The notes beneath the pieces are model-generated. The model was not told where the DNA came from. It made no database searches and worked only from the letters and a program-made list of their open reading frames with translations. A stretch of 64,000 nucleotides of DNA from Nocardia sp. NBC_00565. GTDB lineage: Bacteria > Actinomycetota > Actinomycetes > Mycobacteriales > Mycobacteriaceae. The DNA is taken from the NCBI RefSeq assembly GCF_036345915.1, contig NZ_CP107785.1, positions 9,647,625 to 9,711,624 on the forward strand. Direction: 5' to 3'. The position numbers and the translations under genes are program-made. This document shows positions 25,008 through 34,400 of this stretch, one piece after another (within the stretch, counting starts at the first letter, position 1; the number at the start of each line of letters is the position of its first letter).

Positions 25008-25081
25008 CGCCCCCGGCAGGAATCGAACCTGCGACCTAGGGATTAGAAGGCCCTTGCTCTATCCAACTGAGCTACGGAGGC
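25008..25081 (-). tRNA. tRNA-Arg (anticodon TCT)
   Basis: On the minus strand the sequence folds as a tRNA: acceptor GCCTCCG/CGGGGGC (one G-U), D arm TAGCTCAGTTGGATAGAGCA, anticodon loop CTTCTAA giving TCT, and T arm GCAGGTTCGATTCCTGC. The discriminator base is G and CCA is not encoded. The anticodon stem AGGGC/TCCCT has a C-T mismatch at its innermost pair (31-39), which is unusual. It decodes AGA/AGG. Confidence 0.92.
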
Positions 25082-25303
25082 AGTGGGTTCCACCATGGCC
25101 GACATTGGCCGTGCTGTCCAGCGCGGCAAGTATACCGAGCGTCCAGATGGCTAGGTTCTTAGCATTAGCAACATTTCAGCCACCTACCGGCAATGGGCCA
25201 AGCGAGTCGCGGCATGATCGACATCGCACCTCCGATCAGTAAGCCACCCTATCGGCCCAAACCCCTCCGGGCCACGCATTAACGGCCGACTACGCTCGGA
25301 CTC

Positions 25304-27343
25304 ATGTCGTCACTGCAGGACCCGCCCATTGCCCCTGATCTCGAAGCGGGGAACTCGGGTCCCGGAGCGACCTTCGTCACACTGACCGCGCTGGCCGGAG
25401 CGATCGCGGCGGTGGTCGCGGCGATGATCGTCGGCCTCTCGGCGGCGCAGGCGCTGACCCTGCTCGGCATACCCGATCCTGGACCGCTGACCACCTACGG
25501 CCTGCCCGCCATCCGGGCACTCGCGGATCTTGCCGCGGCACTGACCGTCGGCTCGTTGCTGTTCGCCGCATTCCTGGTGCCGCCGCAGGCGAACGGTCTG
25601 CTCGATGTCGGGGGGTACCGCGCGGTCCGGCGCGCCTCGAACTTCGCCCTGGGCTGGGCCTGCTGCGCGGCGCTGCTCATCCCGTTGACGGTGTCGGACA
25701 CCACCGGGCAGCCGGTGAGCCAGGTTTGGCGGCCGGAACAACTCTGGCGTGCGATCGGCCAGGTGGAGCTGGCTCAGGCGTGGCGCACCACGGTGATCTT
25801 CGCGCTGATCGTCGCGGTGGGCTGCCGACTTGCGCTGCGCTGGGGGTGGACCCCGGTGCTGTTCGGCGGTGCGATCGTGACCATGATGCCGCTGGCGCTC
25901 ACCGGCCACTCGTCGGCCGGCGGCGCGCATGATCTGGCGACCAACAGCCTGATCCTGCACCTGGTTTCGGCCGCGGTGTGGGTCGGTGGATTGTTCGCGG
26001 TGTTGGCGTACGCGATGCGCGGGGGCGCGCATACCGATGTCGCGGCCCGGCGGTTCTCACTCACCGCCAGTATCGCCTTCGTGGTGATCGGCGTCAGCGG
26101 TGTGATCAATTCTTGGGTGCGGGTGCCGTGGAGTGATCTGTTCACCACCACCTACGGCCGACTGGTGATCGCCAAGGCGTGTGCGCTTGCGGTGCTCGGC
26201 GTGTTCGGATATTTGCAACGCCGCGCCAGCCTGCCGGGCCTTGCCGCGAACCCGCGGGACCGCGCCGCGCTCATCCGATTCGGTGGTGCGGAGGTGCTGG
26301 TCTTCGCGGCCACCATGGGCCTGGCCGTCGGGTTGGGGCGAACGCCGCCGCCACCGCCGACGAGCGTGCCGACACCCGCCGAGGTCGAGCTCGGCTACAA
26401 CCTCGACGGCCCGCCGACGACGTCGGGATTACTGTTCGACTGGCGCTTCGATTTGATCTTCGGCACGCTTGCCATCGTGCTTGCGGTGCTGTATCTGATC
26501 GGGGTTCGGCGGTTGCGCGCGCGTGGCGACGCGTGGCCGGTCGGGCGGACCATCGCCTGGTTGTCGGCCTGTGCGATCCTGCTGTTCGCCACCTCGTCCG
26601 GGGTCGGGCGGTATTCGCCGGCGGTCTTCAGTGTGCACATGGGGCAGCACATGGCGCTGTCGATGCTGGCGCCCATCCTGTTCGCGCTCGGCGGGGCGGT
26701 CACGCTGGCGCTGCGGGCCTTGCCAGCGGCCGGACGCACCGGTATTCCGGGGCCGCGCGAATGGATCCTGGCCGCGGTGCACAATCCGGTCTCGCGGTTT
26801 CTGACGCATCCGATCGTCGCGTCGGTGATCTTCGTCGGCGGGTTCTACGCGCTGTACATGGGCGGTATCTACGACGCGTCCGTCGATTCCCATGCGGCAC
26901 ATCTGATGATGAACCTGCACTTCCTACTCAGCGGCTATCTGTTCTATTGGGTGGTGATCGGCATCGATCCCAAGCCGCGTCAGGTGCAGCCGCTGACCAA
27001 GCTGGGCATGGTGTTCGGTTCGCTGCCCTTCCATGCCTTCTTCGGTATCGCGCTGATGAGCATGACCACGGTGATGGGCGGGTGGTTCTTCCGCAGCCTC
27101 GCCCTCGGCTGGAACAACGACCTGCTGGGTGATCAGCGTACGGGCGGTAGCCTTGCGTGGGCGAGCGGCGAGCTGCCGTTGGTGGTGGTGATGCTGGCAT
27201 TGCTCATCCAATGGTCGCGCAGCGACGCGAAACTCGCCAAGCGGACCGACCGGGCCGCCGACCGTGACCACGACGCCGACCTGGCTGCCCACAACGCCAT
27301 GTTCGCGGAACTGGCCAAGCGTGACCGAGGAATACGTCATTGA
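25304..27343 (+). CDS. CopD-CtaG fusion: copper transport / cytochrome c oxidase assembly membrane protein
   Basis: A 679-residue polytopic membrane protein. The first half (about residues 25-350) is a CopD-type copper-resistance domain with conserved His sites (TGHSSAGGAHDLATNSLILH). After a proline-rich linker (TPPPPPTSVPTPAE) the second half is a caa3_CtaG domain with SVHMGQHMALSMLAP and HLMMNLHFLLSGYLFYW, whose histidines are likely copper ligands. The fusion is common in Actinobacteria (the M. tuberculosis Rv0102 type) and is thought to deliver copper to the CuB site of the aa3 oxidase. At least 14 hydrophobic segments are visible. A cytoplasmic, charged tail (TDRAADRDHDADLAAHNA) ends the protein. 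Confidence 0.9.
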   Translation: MSSLQDPPIAPDLEAGNSGPGATFVTLTALAGAIAAVVAAMIVGLSAAQALTLLGIPDPGPLTTYGLPAIRALADLAAALTVGSLLFAAFLVPPQANGLLDVGGYRAVRRASNFALGWACCAALLIPLTVSDTTGQPVSQVWRPEQLWRAIGQVELAQAWRTTVIFALIVAVGCRLALRWGWTPVLFGGAIVTMMPLALTGHSSAGGAHDLATNSLILHLVSAAVWVGGLFAVLAYAMRGGAHTDVAARRFSLTASIAFVVIGVSGVINSWVRVPWSDLFTTTYGRLVIAKACALAVLGVFGYLQRRASLPGLAANPRDRAALIRFGGAEVLVFAATMGLAVGLGRTPPPPPTSVPTPAEVELGYNLDGPPTTSGLLFDWRFDLIFGTLAIVLAVLYLIGVRRLRARGDAWPVGRTIAWLSACAILLFATSSGVGRYSPAVFSVHMGQHMALSMLAPILFALGGAVTLALRALPAAGRTGIPGPREWILAAVHNPVSRFLTHPIVASVIFVGGFYALYMGGIYDASVDSHAAHLMMNLHFLLSGYLFYWVVIGIDPKPRQVQPLTKLGMVFGSLPFHAFFGIALMSMTTVMGGWFFRSLALGWNNDLLGDQRTGGSLAWASGELPLVVVMLALLIQWSRSDAKLAKRTDRAADRDHDADLAAHNAMFAELAKRDRGIRH

Positions 27344-27362
27344 GCTCCATCGAGGTGCAGTC

Positions 27363-28331
27363 GTGAGTGAGCGGGGTACCGCGGTGGTGGAGAACAGGCA
27401 CGCCCGTCGAGTGTATCGATCCGATGTGCGCGCGGCCCGCAGACGGATGGCCGGACACGTGCGCCAGACGCCGGTCTTCCACACCTCGATCGCGGGACCG
27501 AACGGGCCGGTACCGGTCACACTGAAGCTCGAATACCTCCAGCACGGTGGGACATTCAAGGTGCGCGGTAGCTTCAACGCGCTGCTGGAGTCGGCCGGGC
27601 AGACCGATCAGGTGGTCATCGCCTCTGCCGGGAATGCCGGAATCGCGGCCGCGCTGGCCTCGGCCCGGCTCGGCAAGGCGTGCACCGTGGTGGTTCCGGA
27701 GTCGGCCCCGCATACCAAGGTGGCCGCGATGTGGTCCTACGGGGCCGAAGTGCTGTGGCATGGAACGACCTACGCCGAGGCCTACCGGTACACGAGCGAC
27801 CTCGCCGCCGAACGGGGCGCGCTGCAGTTGCATGCCTACGACCTGCCCGCGGTGGTCGCCGGTGCGGGCGTGCTCGGGTTGGAGCTGGAGGAGCAGGTGC
27901 GCGGGCGGCCGCCGGTGTTGACCGCCGTCGGCGGTGGCGGGCTGGTCGCCGGGGTCGCGGCGGCGCTGGGGCGGCGCCAGCAGGTGGTCGGGGTCGAGCC
28001 GGAGGGCATTCCGACGCTCAATGCCGCGTTGCAGGCGGGCCGGCCGGTGGATGTGAATGTCTCCAGCATCGCGGCGGATTCGTTGGGCGCCAACCGGATC
28101 GGCGATATCGCGCTGGATATCGCGCGGCGTTATGGTGTGCGGTCGCTGTTGGTGACCGATGACGCCATCGCGGCGGCTCGCGAATACCTGTGGCGAGAGT
28201 TCCGGATTGTGGTGGAGCTCGCGGGGGCGACCGCGTTGGCCGCCGTGCAGAGCGGTGCGTATGTGCCCGCCGTGGGGGAGCGTCCGGTGATCGTGCTGTG
28301 CGGTGCGAATACCGATTTGGCGGTTCTCTGA
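27363..28331 (+). CDS. PLP-dependent threonine/serine dehydratase-like enzyme
   Basis: A 322-residue fold-type II PLP enzyme. The lysine that holds PLP lies in GGTFKVRGSFNALL; ASAGNAGIAAALA binds the substrate carboxylate; AVGGGGLVAGVAAALG is the tetraglycine phosphate loop. There is no C-terminal ACT regulatory domain, so it resembles the catabolic or promiscuous dehydratase/racemase class rather than biosynthetic IlvA. I prefer the GTG at 27363, with GAGGTG 5 bases upstream. A GTG at 27324 would overlap the CtaG gene by 20 bases and add 13 residues. It probably deaminates threonine or serine to the 2-oxoacid. Confidence 0.87.
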   Translation: MSERGTAVVENRHARRVYRSDVRAARRRMAGHVRQTPVFHTSIAGPNGPVPVTLKLEYLQHGGTFKVRGSFNALLESAGQTDQVVIASAGNAGIAAALASARLGKACTVVVPESAPHTKVAAMWSYGAEVLWHGTTYAEAYRYTSDLAAERGALQLHAYDLPAVVAGAGVLGLELEEQVRGRPPVLTAVGGGGLVAGVAAALGRRQQVVGVEPEGIPTLNAALQAGRPVDVNVSSIAADSLGANRIGDIALDIARRYGVRSLLVTDDAIAAAREYLWREFRIVVELAGATALAAVQSGAYVPAVGERPVIVLCGANTDLAVL

Positions 28332-28376
28332 CCGCTCGGTCGCTACCTGGCAGCGTGCACTGCGGTGAAGTGGCGG

Positions 28377-28404
28377 TTGTCCACATGGCGCGAAGTTGTC
28401 CACA
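28377..28404 (+). promoter_or_regulatory. Two exact DnaA-box sequences upstream of the ssb paralogue
   Basis: TTGTCCACA occurs twice in direct orientation, at 28377-28385 and 28396-28404, 19 bases apart, both within GTTGTCCACAT. This is the preferred actinobacterial DnaA box. The pair is about 120 bases before the ssb-like start at 28523. DnaA binding and control of the gene are inferred. Confidence 0.55.
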
Positions 28405-28522
28405 TTCGGGAATCGGGTCGGCCGGATGGGGTCCGGAACCCGCACGCTGGAAGGGTCCTCATGGCGAGGGAGGGATACCCGAAGCGCACCGCGACGGGGT
28501 CGAAACGTGAAGGGGCGGAATC

Positions 28523-29047
28523 ATGTACGAGGCGATGGCGACCGTAATCGGCAATGTGGTGACCCATCCGGTCAGACGGGATCTGACCAATGGGGAGCAG
28601 GTGGTGACCTTTCGGATGGCGAGCAACTCCCGTCGGTTCGACGTCGCGACGGGTGAGTGGGTCGACGGCGGCACCCTGTACCTCACCGTCAGCTGCTGGC
28701 GCAGATTGGTGCTCGGCGTCGAGGCCTCCGTGCGTCGCGGCGATCCGATCATCGCCCACGGCCAGCTGCGCTCCCACGAGTACCGATCCAAGGACGGCGT
28801 CGAGCGTCGCGATCTCGAGATGCGGGCCACCGCGATCGGACCGGACCTGTCCCGCTGCACCGCGGAAGTCGTCCGGCGCACCGCTTCGGGCGGCGGATCC
28901 GGACCCAGTACCCTGGCACGGAATAGTTGTGACCGATCCAGCACTGATGATCGTGCACGCGTCGATGGCGAGGGGCCGGGAGAGGGCGCGACATCCCTGT
29001 CTTCCGCACCGCCCCGGGGCACTGATCCCGACCCCGTCAACGCTTGA
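28523..29047 (+). CDS. Single-stranded DNA-binding protein paralogue (SsbB-like, Rv2478c type)
   Basis: A 174-residue SSB. The OB-fold occupies residues 1 to about 115 with TVIGNVVTHPVRRDLTNGEQ, VVTFRMASNSRR, LYLTVSCWRRL and GDPIIAHGQLRSHEY. The C-terminal tail is disordered, and it lacks the acidic DDDIPF-like tip that recruits partner proteins in the main replicative SSB. The AAGGGGCGGAATC leader supports the ATG at 28523. It stands directly before ettA, the same order as in M. tuberculosis. By analogy with actinobacterial SsbB proteins it may act in recombination, natural competence or chromosome segregation rather than bulk replication. Confidence 0.9.
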   Translation: MYEAMATVIGNVVTHPVRRDLTNGEQVVTFRMASNSRRFDVATGEWVDGGTLYLTVSCWRRLVLGVEASVRRGDPIIAHGQLRSHEYRSKDGVERRDLEMRATAIGPDLSRCTAEVVRRTASGGGSGPSTLARNSCDRSSTDDRARVDGEGPGEGATSLSSAPPRGTDPDPVNA

Positions 29048-29124
29048 CCGCACGGCCGGATCCACCCGGCGACAGTGATGGCTCTGCTGCATTCCCCCGA
29101 TACCCACACCGATAGGCTTCCCCC

Positions 29125-30801
29125 ATGGCTGAGTTCATCTACCAAATGAAGAAGGTTCGTAAGGCGCATGGCGACAAGGTTGTGCTCGACGATGTCACCT
29201 TGAACTTCCTTCCCGGCGCGAAGATCGGCGTCGTCGGCCCGAACGGCGCGGGTAAATCGAGCGTGCTGAAGATCATGGCCGGACTGGACCAGCCGAATAA
29301 TGGAGACGCCTTCATCGCGCCGGGCGCAACGGTCGGCATCCTGCAGCAGGAGCCGGCGCTGAACGAGGAGAAGACGGTTCGCGGCAACGTCGAGGAGGGC
29401 CTCGGCGAGGTCAAGGTGAAGCTGGATCGCTTCAACGAGATCGCCGAGCTCATGGCCACCGACTACTCCGACGAGCTCATGGACGAGATGGGCAAGCTGC
29501 AGGAGTACCTGGATCACTCCGACGCCTGGGATGTCGACTCCCAGCTCGAGCAGGCCATGGACGCGCTGCGCTGCCCGCCGCCGGACGAGCCGGTCACCAA
29601 CCTCTCCGGTGGTGAGCGCCGCCGCGTCGCGCTGTGCAAGCTGCTGCTGAGCAAGCCCGATCTGCTACTGCTCGATGAGCCGACCAACCACCTCGACGCC
29701 GAGAGCGTGCTGTGGCTCGAACAGCATCTGGCCGCTTACGCCGGCGCCGTCCTCGCCGTCACCCACGACCGGTACTTCCTCGACAATGTGGCCGAGTGGA
29801 TCCTCGAACTGGACCGCGGCCGCGCCTACCCCTACGAGGGCAACTACTCCACGTACCTGGAGAAGAAGGCCCAGCGTCTCGAGGTCCAGGGCAAGAAGGA
29901 CCAGAAGCTGCAGAAGCGCCTCAAGGAGGAGCTGGCCTGGGTACGTTCCGGCGCCAAGGCCCGCCAGGCCAAGAGCAAGGCTCGCCTCGGCAGGTACGAG
30001 GAGATGGCGGCCGAGGCTGATAAGCACAGGAAGTTGGACTTCGAGGAGATCCAGATCCCGGCGGGTCCGCGCCTGGGCAGTGTGGTCGTCGAGGTCGAGC
30101 ATCTGGACAAGGGCTTCGGCGATCGTCAGCTCATCAAGGATCTGTCGTTCACCTTGCCGCGCAACGGCATTGTCGGTGTCATCGGCCCGAACGGTGTCGG
30201 TAAGACCACGCTGTTCAAGACCATCGTCGGGCTCGAGTCGCCCGACAGCGGTGAGGTGAAGGTCGGCGAGACGGTCAAGCTGAGCTACGTCGACCAGAAT
30301 CGCGCGGGCATCGACCCGAAGAAGAATGTCTGGCAGGTTGTCTCCGAGGGGCTGGACTTCATCCAGGTCGGCAACCAGGAGATGCCCTCGCGCGCCTACG
30401 TCAGCGCGTTCGGCTTCAAGGGTCCGGATCAGCAGAAGCCCGCCGGGGTGCTCTCCGGTGGTGAGCGTAACCGCTTGAACCTTGCGCTCACCCTCAAGCA
30501 GGGCGGCAACCTGATCCTGCTCGACGAGCCGACCAACGACCTCGACGTGGAGACGCTGAGTTCGCTGGAGAACGCGCTCGAGCAGTTCCCCGGTTGCGCC
30601 GTGGTCATCTCCCATGACCGCTGGTTCCTCGACCGCACCTGCACCCACATCCTGTCGTGGGAGGGTGACAACGACAATGACGCCAAGTGGTTCTGGTTCG
30701 AGGGCAACTTCGAGGCGTACGAGGCCAATAAGATCGAGCGCCTCGGCATCGAGGCGGCCCGTCCGCATCGGGTGACGCACCGCAAGCTCACCCGCGGCTG
30801 A
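29125..30801 (+). CDS. ettA: Energy-dependent translational throttle protein EttA (ABC-F)
   Basis: A 558-residue ABC-F protein with two ATP-binding cassettes and no membrane part. NBD1 has GPNGAGKS, LSGGERRR and LLLDEPTNHLD, with the extra arm insertion; NBD2 has GPNGVGKT, LSGGERN and LLDEPTNDLD. Between them is the charged P-site tRNA-interaction helix pair (KGKKDQKLQKRLKEELAW, RQAKSKARL). Length and motifs match EttA (Rv2477c), which sits in the ribosomal E site and gates the first peptide bond according to the ATP/ADP ratio. The ATG gives MAEFIYQMKKVRKAHG. A GC hairpin follows the stop. Confidence 0.96.
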   Translation: MAEFIYQMKKVRKAHGDKVVLDDVTLNFLPGAKIGVVGPNGAGKSSVLKIMAGLDQPNNGDAFIAPGATVGILQQEPALNEEKTVRGNVEEGLGEVKVKLDRFNEIAELMATDYSDELMDEMGKLQEYLDHSDAWDVDSQLEQAMDALRCPPPDEPVTNLSGGERRRVALCKLLLSKPDLLLLDEPTNHLDAESVLWLEQHLAAYAGAVLAVTHDRYFLDNVAEWILELDRGRAYPYEGNYSTYLEKKAQRLEVQGKKDQKLQKRLKEELAWVRSGAKARQAKSKARLGRYEEMAAEADKHRKLDFEEIQIPAGPRLGSVVVEVEHLDKGFGDRQLIKDLSFTLPRNGIVGVIGPNGVGKTTLFKTIVGLESPDSGEVKVGETVKLSYVDQNRAGIDPKKNVWQVVSEGLDFIQVGNQEMPSRAYVSAFGFKGPDQQKPAGVLSGGERNRLNLALTLKQGGNLILLDEPTNDLDVETLSSLENALEQFPGCAVVISHDRWFLDRTCTHILSWEGDNDNDAKWFWFEGNFEAYEANKIERLGIEAARPHRVTHRKLTRG

Positions 30802-30811
30802 GTTGGGTTTC

Positions 30812-30840
30812 GGTGGGGTGGCGCTGTTGCGCACCCCGCC
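30812..30840 (+). terminator. GC-rich hairpin after ettA
   Basis: GGTGGGGTGGCGC and GCGCACCCCGCC can pair around a TGTT loop, with one bulged G and one G-U pair. The hairpin starts 11 bases after the ettA stop. There is no T-run, as is usual in this group. Confidence 0.55.
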
Positions 30841-31458
30841 GAGCCCGGTCAACTTCGTCGTTCGCCGACGACCGGCGCCGCGAGCGCTGTCGCGTGCCCG
30901 AATCGCCTGCGGCACACCAGTACAGCGCGGACCGCGCGATGATCGAAATACCGTCCTTCGATCTCCGGCGTATCGAGCGCAACCGGAGCTTCCTGTTTGC
31001 TGATGGGTGGCATCGTTCGCGCATCCTCTCGATGAGCCCCGGCACACCAGAGGCGTGAGATCCGGCGTCACGATGTGAAGTGACCGTGTGACGTGCCATG
31101 GAACCGCCGTTTCGCCGAAGGATATGCGGCGATCGCCCGCCCAGCGGGGTCCCCATCGAAGGAAATACGGAGGGCCAGCATCACAGAGTAGATCTGACTA
31201 TGGTGAGATCCGTGCATGCGAAGGCGCAGTCCGAGCACCGGGTAGGTCTCATCGCCGACGCGGCTACATAAACTTCGTCGGTCCGATCGGTTGCCGTACC
31301 GGGATCGTCGACTGCGGCAATCGAGTGGCGAACCTTGCGCTAGCGATGAACACCCTGCATTTAGAAGGGAATTCACCCCCGCGTCAGCACGGCACAGCTA
31401 CTCTCGGACCGGCGTCACTTTGGTGCGGAAAACCGAATCCGAGGAGTTGGCGAAAAAA
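30841..31458. other. Long leader region of the NAD-glutamate dehydrogenase gene
   Basis: No gene is supported across about 600 bases. A plus-strand frame from an ATG at 30939 encodes 39 residues (MIEIPSFDLRRIERNRSFL...) but has no ribosome site or partner. Frames on both strands are arginine-rich shadows. The stretch near 31260-31400 is A+T-richer and may hold the gdh promoter. A GAGGAG ribosome site stands at 31441-31446. Confidence 0.4.
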
Positions 31459-34400
31459 ATGACGGTCTCGTCCGAATTGTCCGATGGAGGACGGCAGCCG
31501 GCGCAGCCGGCGGGGCGGGTGAACACAGCGGCGTGGGCCGCGAGTTTGCCGCAGTCGCTGCGTGGCGAGCTCGCAACCCTAGAGGAGGCGTATTTCCGCC
31601 ACGTCGACGCGGGCGATGTGGACTGCGCGATCACCGGGATCACTCAGATCTTCCGGCGGCATATGGAGCTGGCGATGACGCGCCCGGCCCGCCGGGCCCT
31701 GGTGCGCGTGTACCACCCCGACGACGGGTCTGGCCTCGGTGCCGCGGTGCAGGTGGTCACCGACGATATGCCCCTGCTGGTGGAGTCGATCTCCTCATCG
31801 CTGAGTCGGATGGGCGTCAGCGTGAGCGAGGTGATCCACCCGATCTTCGAGGTGACGCGCGATGCGGACGGCCGGCTGACCACCGCCGCGCCGCACGAGG
31901 TCGACGGCAACGGCAGCGCCGGGCTACGCGAGTCCTGGATGCACCTGCAACTGCACCCGTCGACCAGCCGGGCCCTGCTGGACCGGATCGAGCAGTCGAT
32001 GCCGGATGTGGTCGCCGACGTGCGCCAGGTGATCGGTGATACCGAGGCCATCAAGCAGGTGCAGAGCAGGCTGGCCGACGATCTCGAGTTGGCCGCCAAA
32101 ACGGGGCACGCGCCCTTCTCCGATACCGATCTGGTCGATACCGCGAATCTGTTGCGCTGGTTGGCCAGTGGCAATTTCACCGTCCTCGGCTACGCCCGTT
32201 ACCGGCTCAGCGCTGAGCAGGGGCGGACGATCTCGAATCCGCTGCCGGGTACTTGCCTCGGCGTACTGCGTCCGGATGTCGGCACCGACTTCCGGGTGCC
32301 GGTCAACGACGGCGATCGCCCGCTGCTCATGCTCACCCAGGGTCTGGTGCCCGCCACCGTCCATCGCTCGGTGTACCCGTACTTCGTCGGCGTCGCGGAC
32401 TTCGACGAATCCGGTGCGGTCATCGGCGAACATCTGTTCATCGGCGTCTTCACCGTCACGGCCGTGCACGAGAACGTCCTCGATATCCCGGTGATCGAGC
32501 GCCGGGTGCGCTCGGTGATCGAGGAGAGCGGATTCGATCTGGAGTCGTTTTCCGGACAGACCATGCTCGAGGTCATCCAGTCGTTCCCGCGCACCGAACT
32601 GTTCTCCTCCGATGTCGAGACCATGCGCCGCACCGCCACCGCGGTGCTGAATGTCGGTCTGCGCAGGCAGGTACGGCTGTTCCTGCGCTCGGACGGCTAC
32701 GGCCGGTTCGTCGCCTGCCTGGTCTATCTGCCCCGGGACCGCTACACGACTCGGGTGCGGTTGGAGATGCAGGAAATCCTGGTCCGCGAACTGGGTGGCG
32801 TCTCGATCGACTATTCGGCGCGGGTCAGCGAAAGTGAGCTGGCCAGTGTGTATTTCACGGTGCGCATGCCGGAGGCGGAGCTCGGGGTGTCGCGCGAGTC
32901 GTTCGCCGTCGCCGACACCTCCGAGACCAATCGGCTGCGTATCCAGAATCTGCTCGCCGAGGCGACGCACACCTGGGACGACCGCCTCAACGACGCGGTG
33001 AACACTTCGACCGTGCTTGATCCCGGCGTGGTGCAGCGCTATGCCGAGGCGTTTCCGGAGGCGTACAAGCAGGATTTCGCCTCCGGGCGCGCACTGGCCG
33101 ACGTCGTCCGGCTGGAGGGACTCTCCGAGGGCTCCATCGACCAACATCTGTATCGCAAAGCGGATTCGGTGCCGGGTTCGTGGCGCTTCACGCTCTACAT
33201 CGGCGGCACCGGCATCTCGCTGAGCCAGGTGTTGCCGGTATTGCAGAGCCTCGGTGTCGAAGTGGTCGACGAGCGGCCGTATCAGATCCTGTTGGATCCG
33301 GTGCCCGGTGACGACGGCGGGGAACGCTGGATCTACGACTTCGGCCTGCTGGCCCGACCCGAGTTGCTGCGCAGTTCGCTCGACCGCGATATGGACGCCG
33401 AACTGCTCGAATCCTCGGCAAGGACCGTTGCGCTGGAGTCCGAGGAGCGCGGACTGCACGAGCGGTTCACCGAGGCCTTCGAAGCGGTCTGGTACGGGCG
33501 TGCCGAAGCCGATGGACTCAACGAACTCGTGCTGCGCGCACGGCTGCCGTGGCGTGCGGTGTCGATCCTGCGGATGTACGCGAAGTACCTGCAGCAGGCG
33601 GACTTTCCCTACAGCCAGGCGAATATCGCCAGGGTGCTGCTGGCATATCCGGATATCGCGCGGTTGTTCGTCGACTTGTTCGCGGCGCGGTTCGATCCGG
33701 ATACCGAATCGGCCGAACACGCGGCCGAGTTGGAAAGCCGGGTGCGTGGCCGCATCGACGAGGTGGTCAGCCTGGACGCCGACCGCATCCTGCGCGCGAT
33801 CCTCGCGCTGATCAAGGCGACACTGCGGACGAACTACTACGTGACCGATGCCGCGGGCAATTCGCGCGGGTACGTCTCGGTGAAGGTCGAGCCGCGCGAG
33901 ATCGTCGAATTGCCCAAGCCGAGGCCGCAATTCGAGATCTTCGTGTACTCGCCGCGCGTCGAGGGCGTACATCTGCGTTTCGGTCCGGTGGCGCGCGGCG
34001 GTCTGCGTTGGTCGGACCGTTTGGAGGATTTCCGCACCGAGATTCTGGGTCTGGTGAAGGCGCAGGCGGTGAAGAACGCGGTCATCGTCCCGGTCGGCGC
34101 CAAGGGCGGGTTCGTGGTCAAGCAGCCGCCCGCGGCCACCGGTGATCCGACCGCGGACCGGCAGGCGCTGGGCGCGGAGGGCGTCGAGTGCTACCGCACC
34201 TTCATCTCCGGTCTGCTCGATGTCACCGACAATGTCGACCGCGCCACCGGCGCTGTGCTGCCGCCCGAGCGGGTGATCCGCCGCGACGGCGACGACACCT
34301 ACCTTGTGGTGGCCGCCGACAAGGGCACCGCGACCTTCTCCGATACCGCCAACGATGTGGCCCAGCGCTATGGGTTCTGGCTCGGTGACGCGTTCGCCTC

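Noticed and set aside
25008..25081. Integration site at tRNA-Arg for a genomic island
   Set aside because: I see no integrase and no repeat of the tRNA 3' end in the flanking sequence within the window.
30939..31058. Short ORF before the glutamate dehydrogenase gene, considered as a leader peptide
   Set aside because: No ribosome site, no amino-acid run suited to attenuation, and no terminator/antiterminator pair that I can fold.
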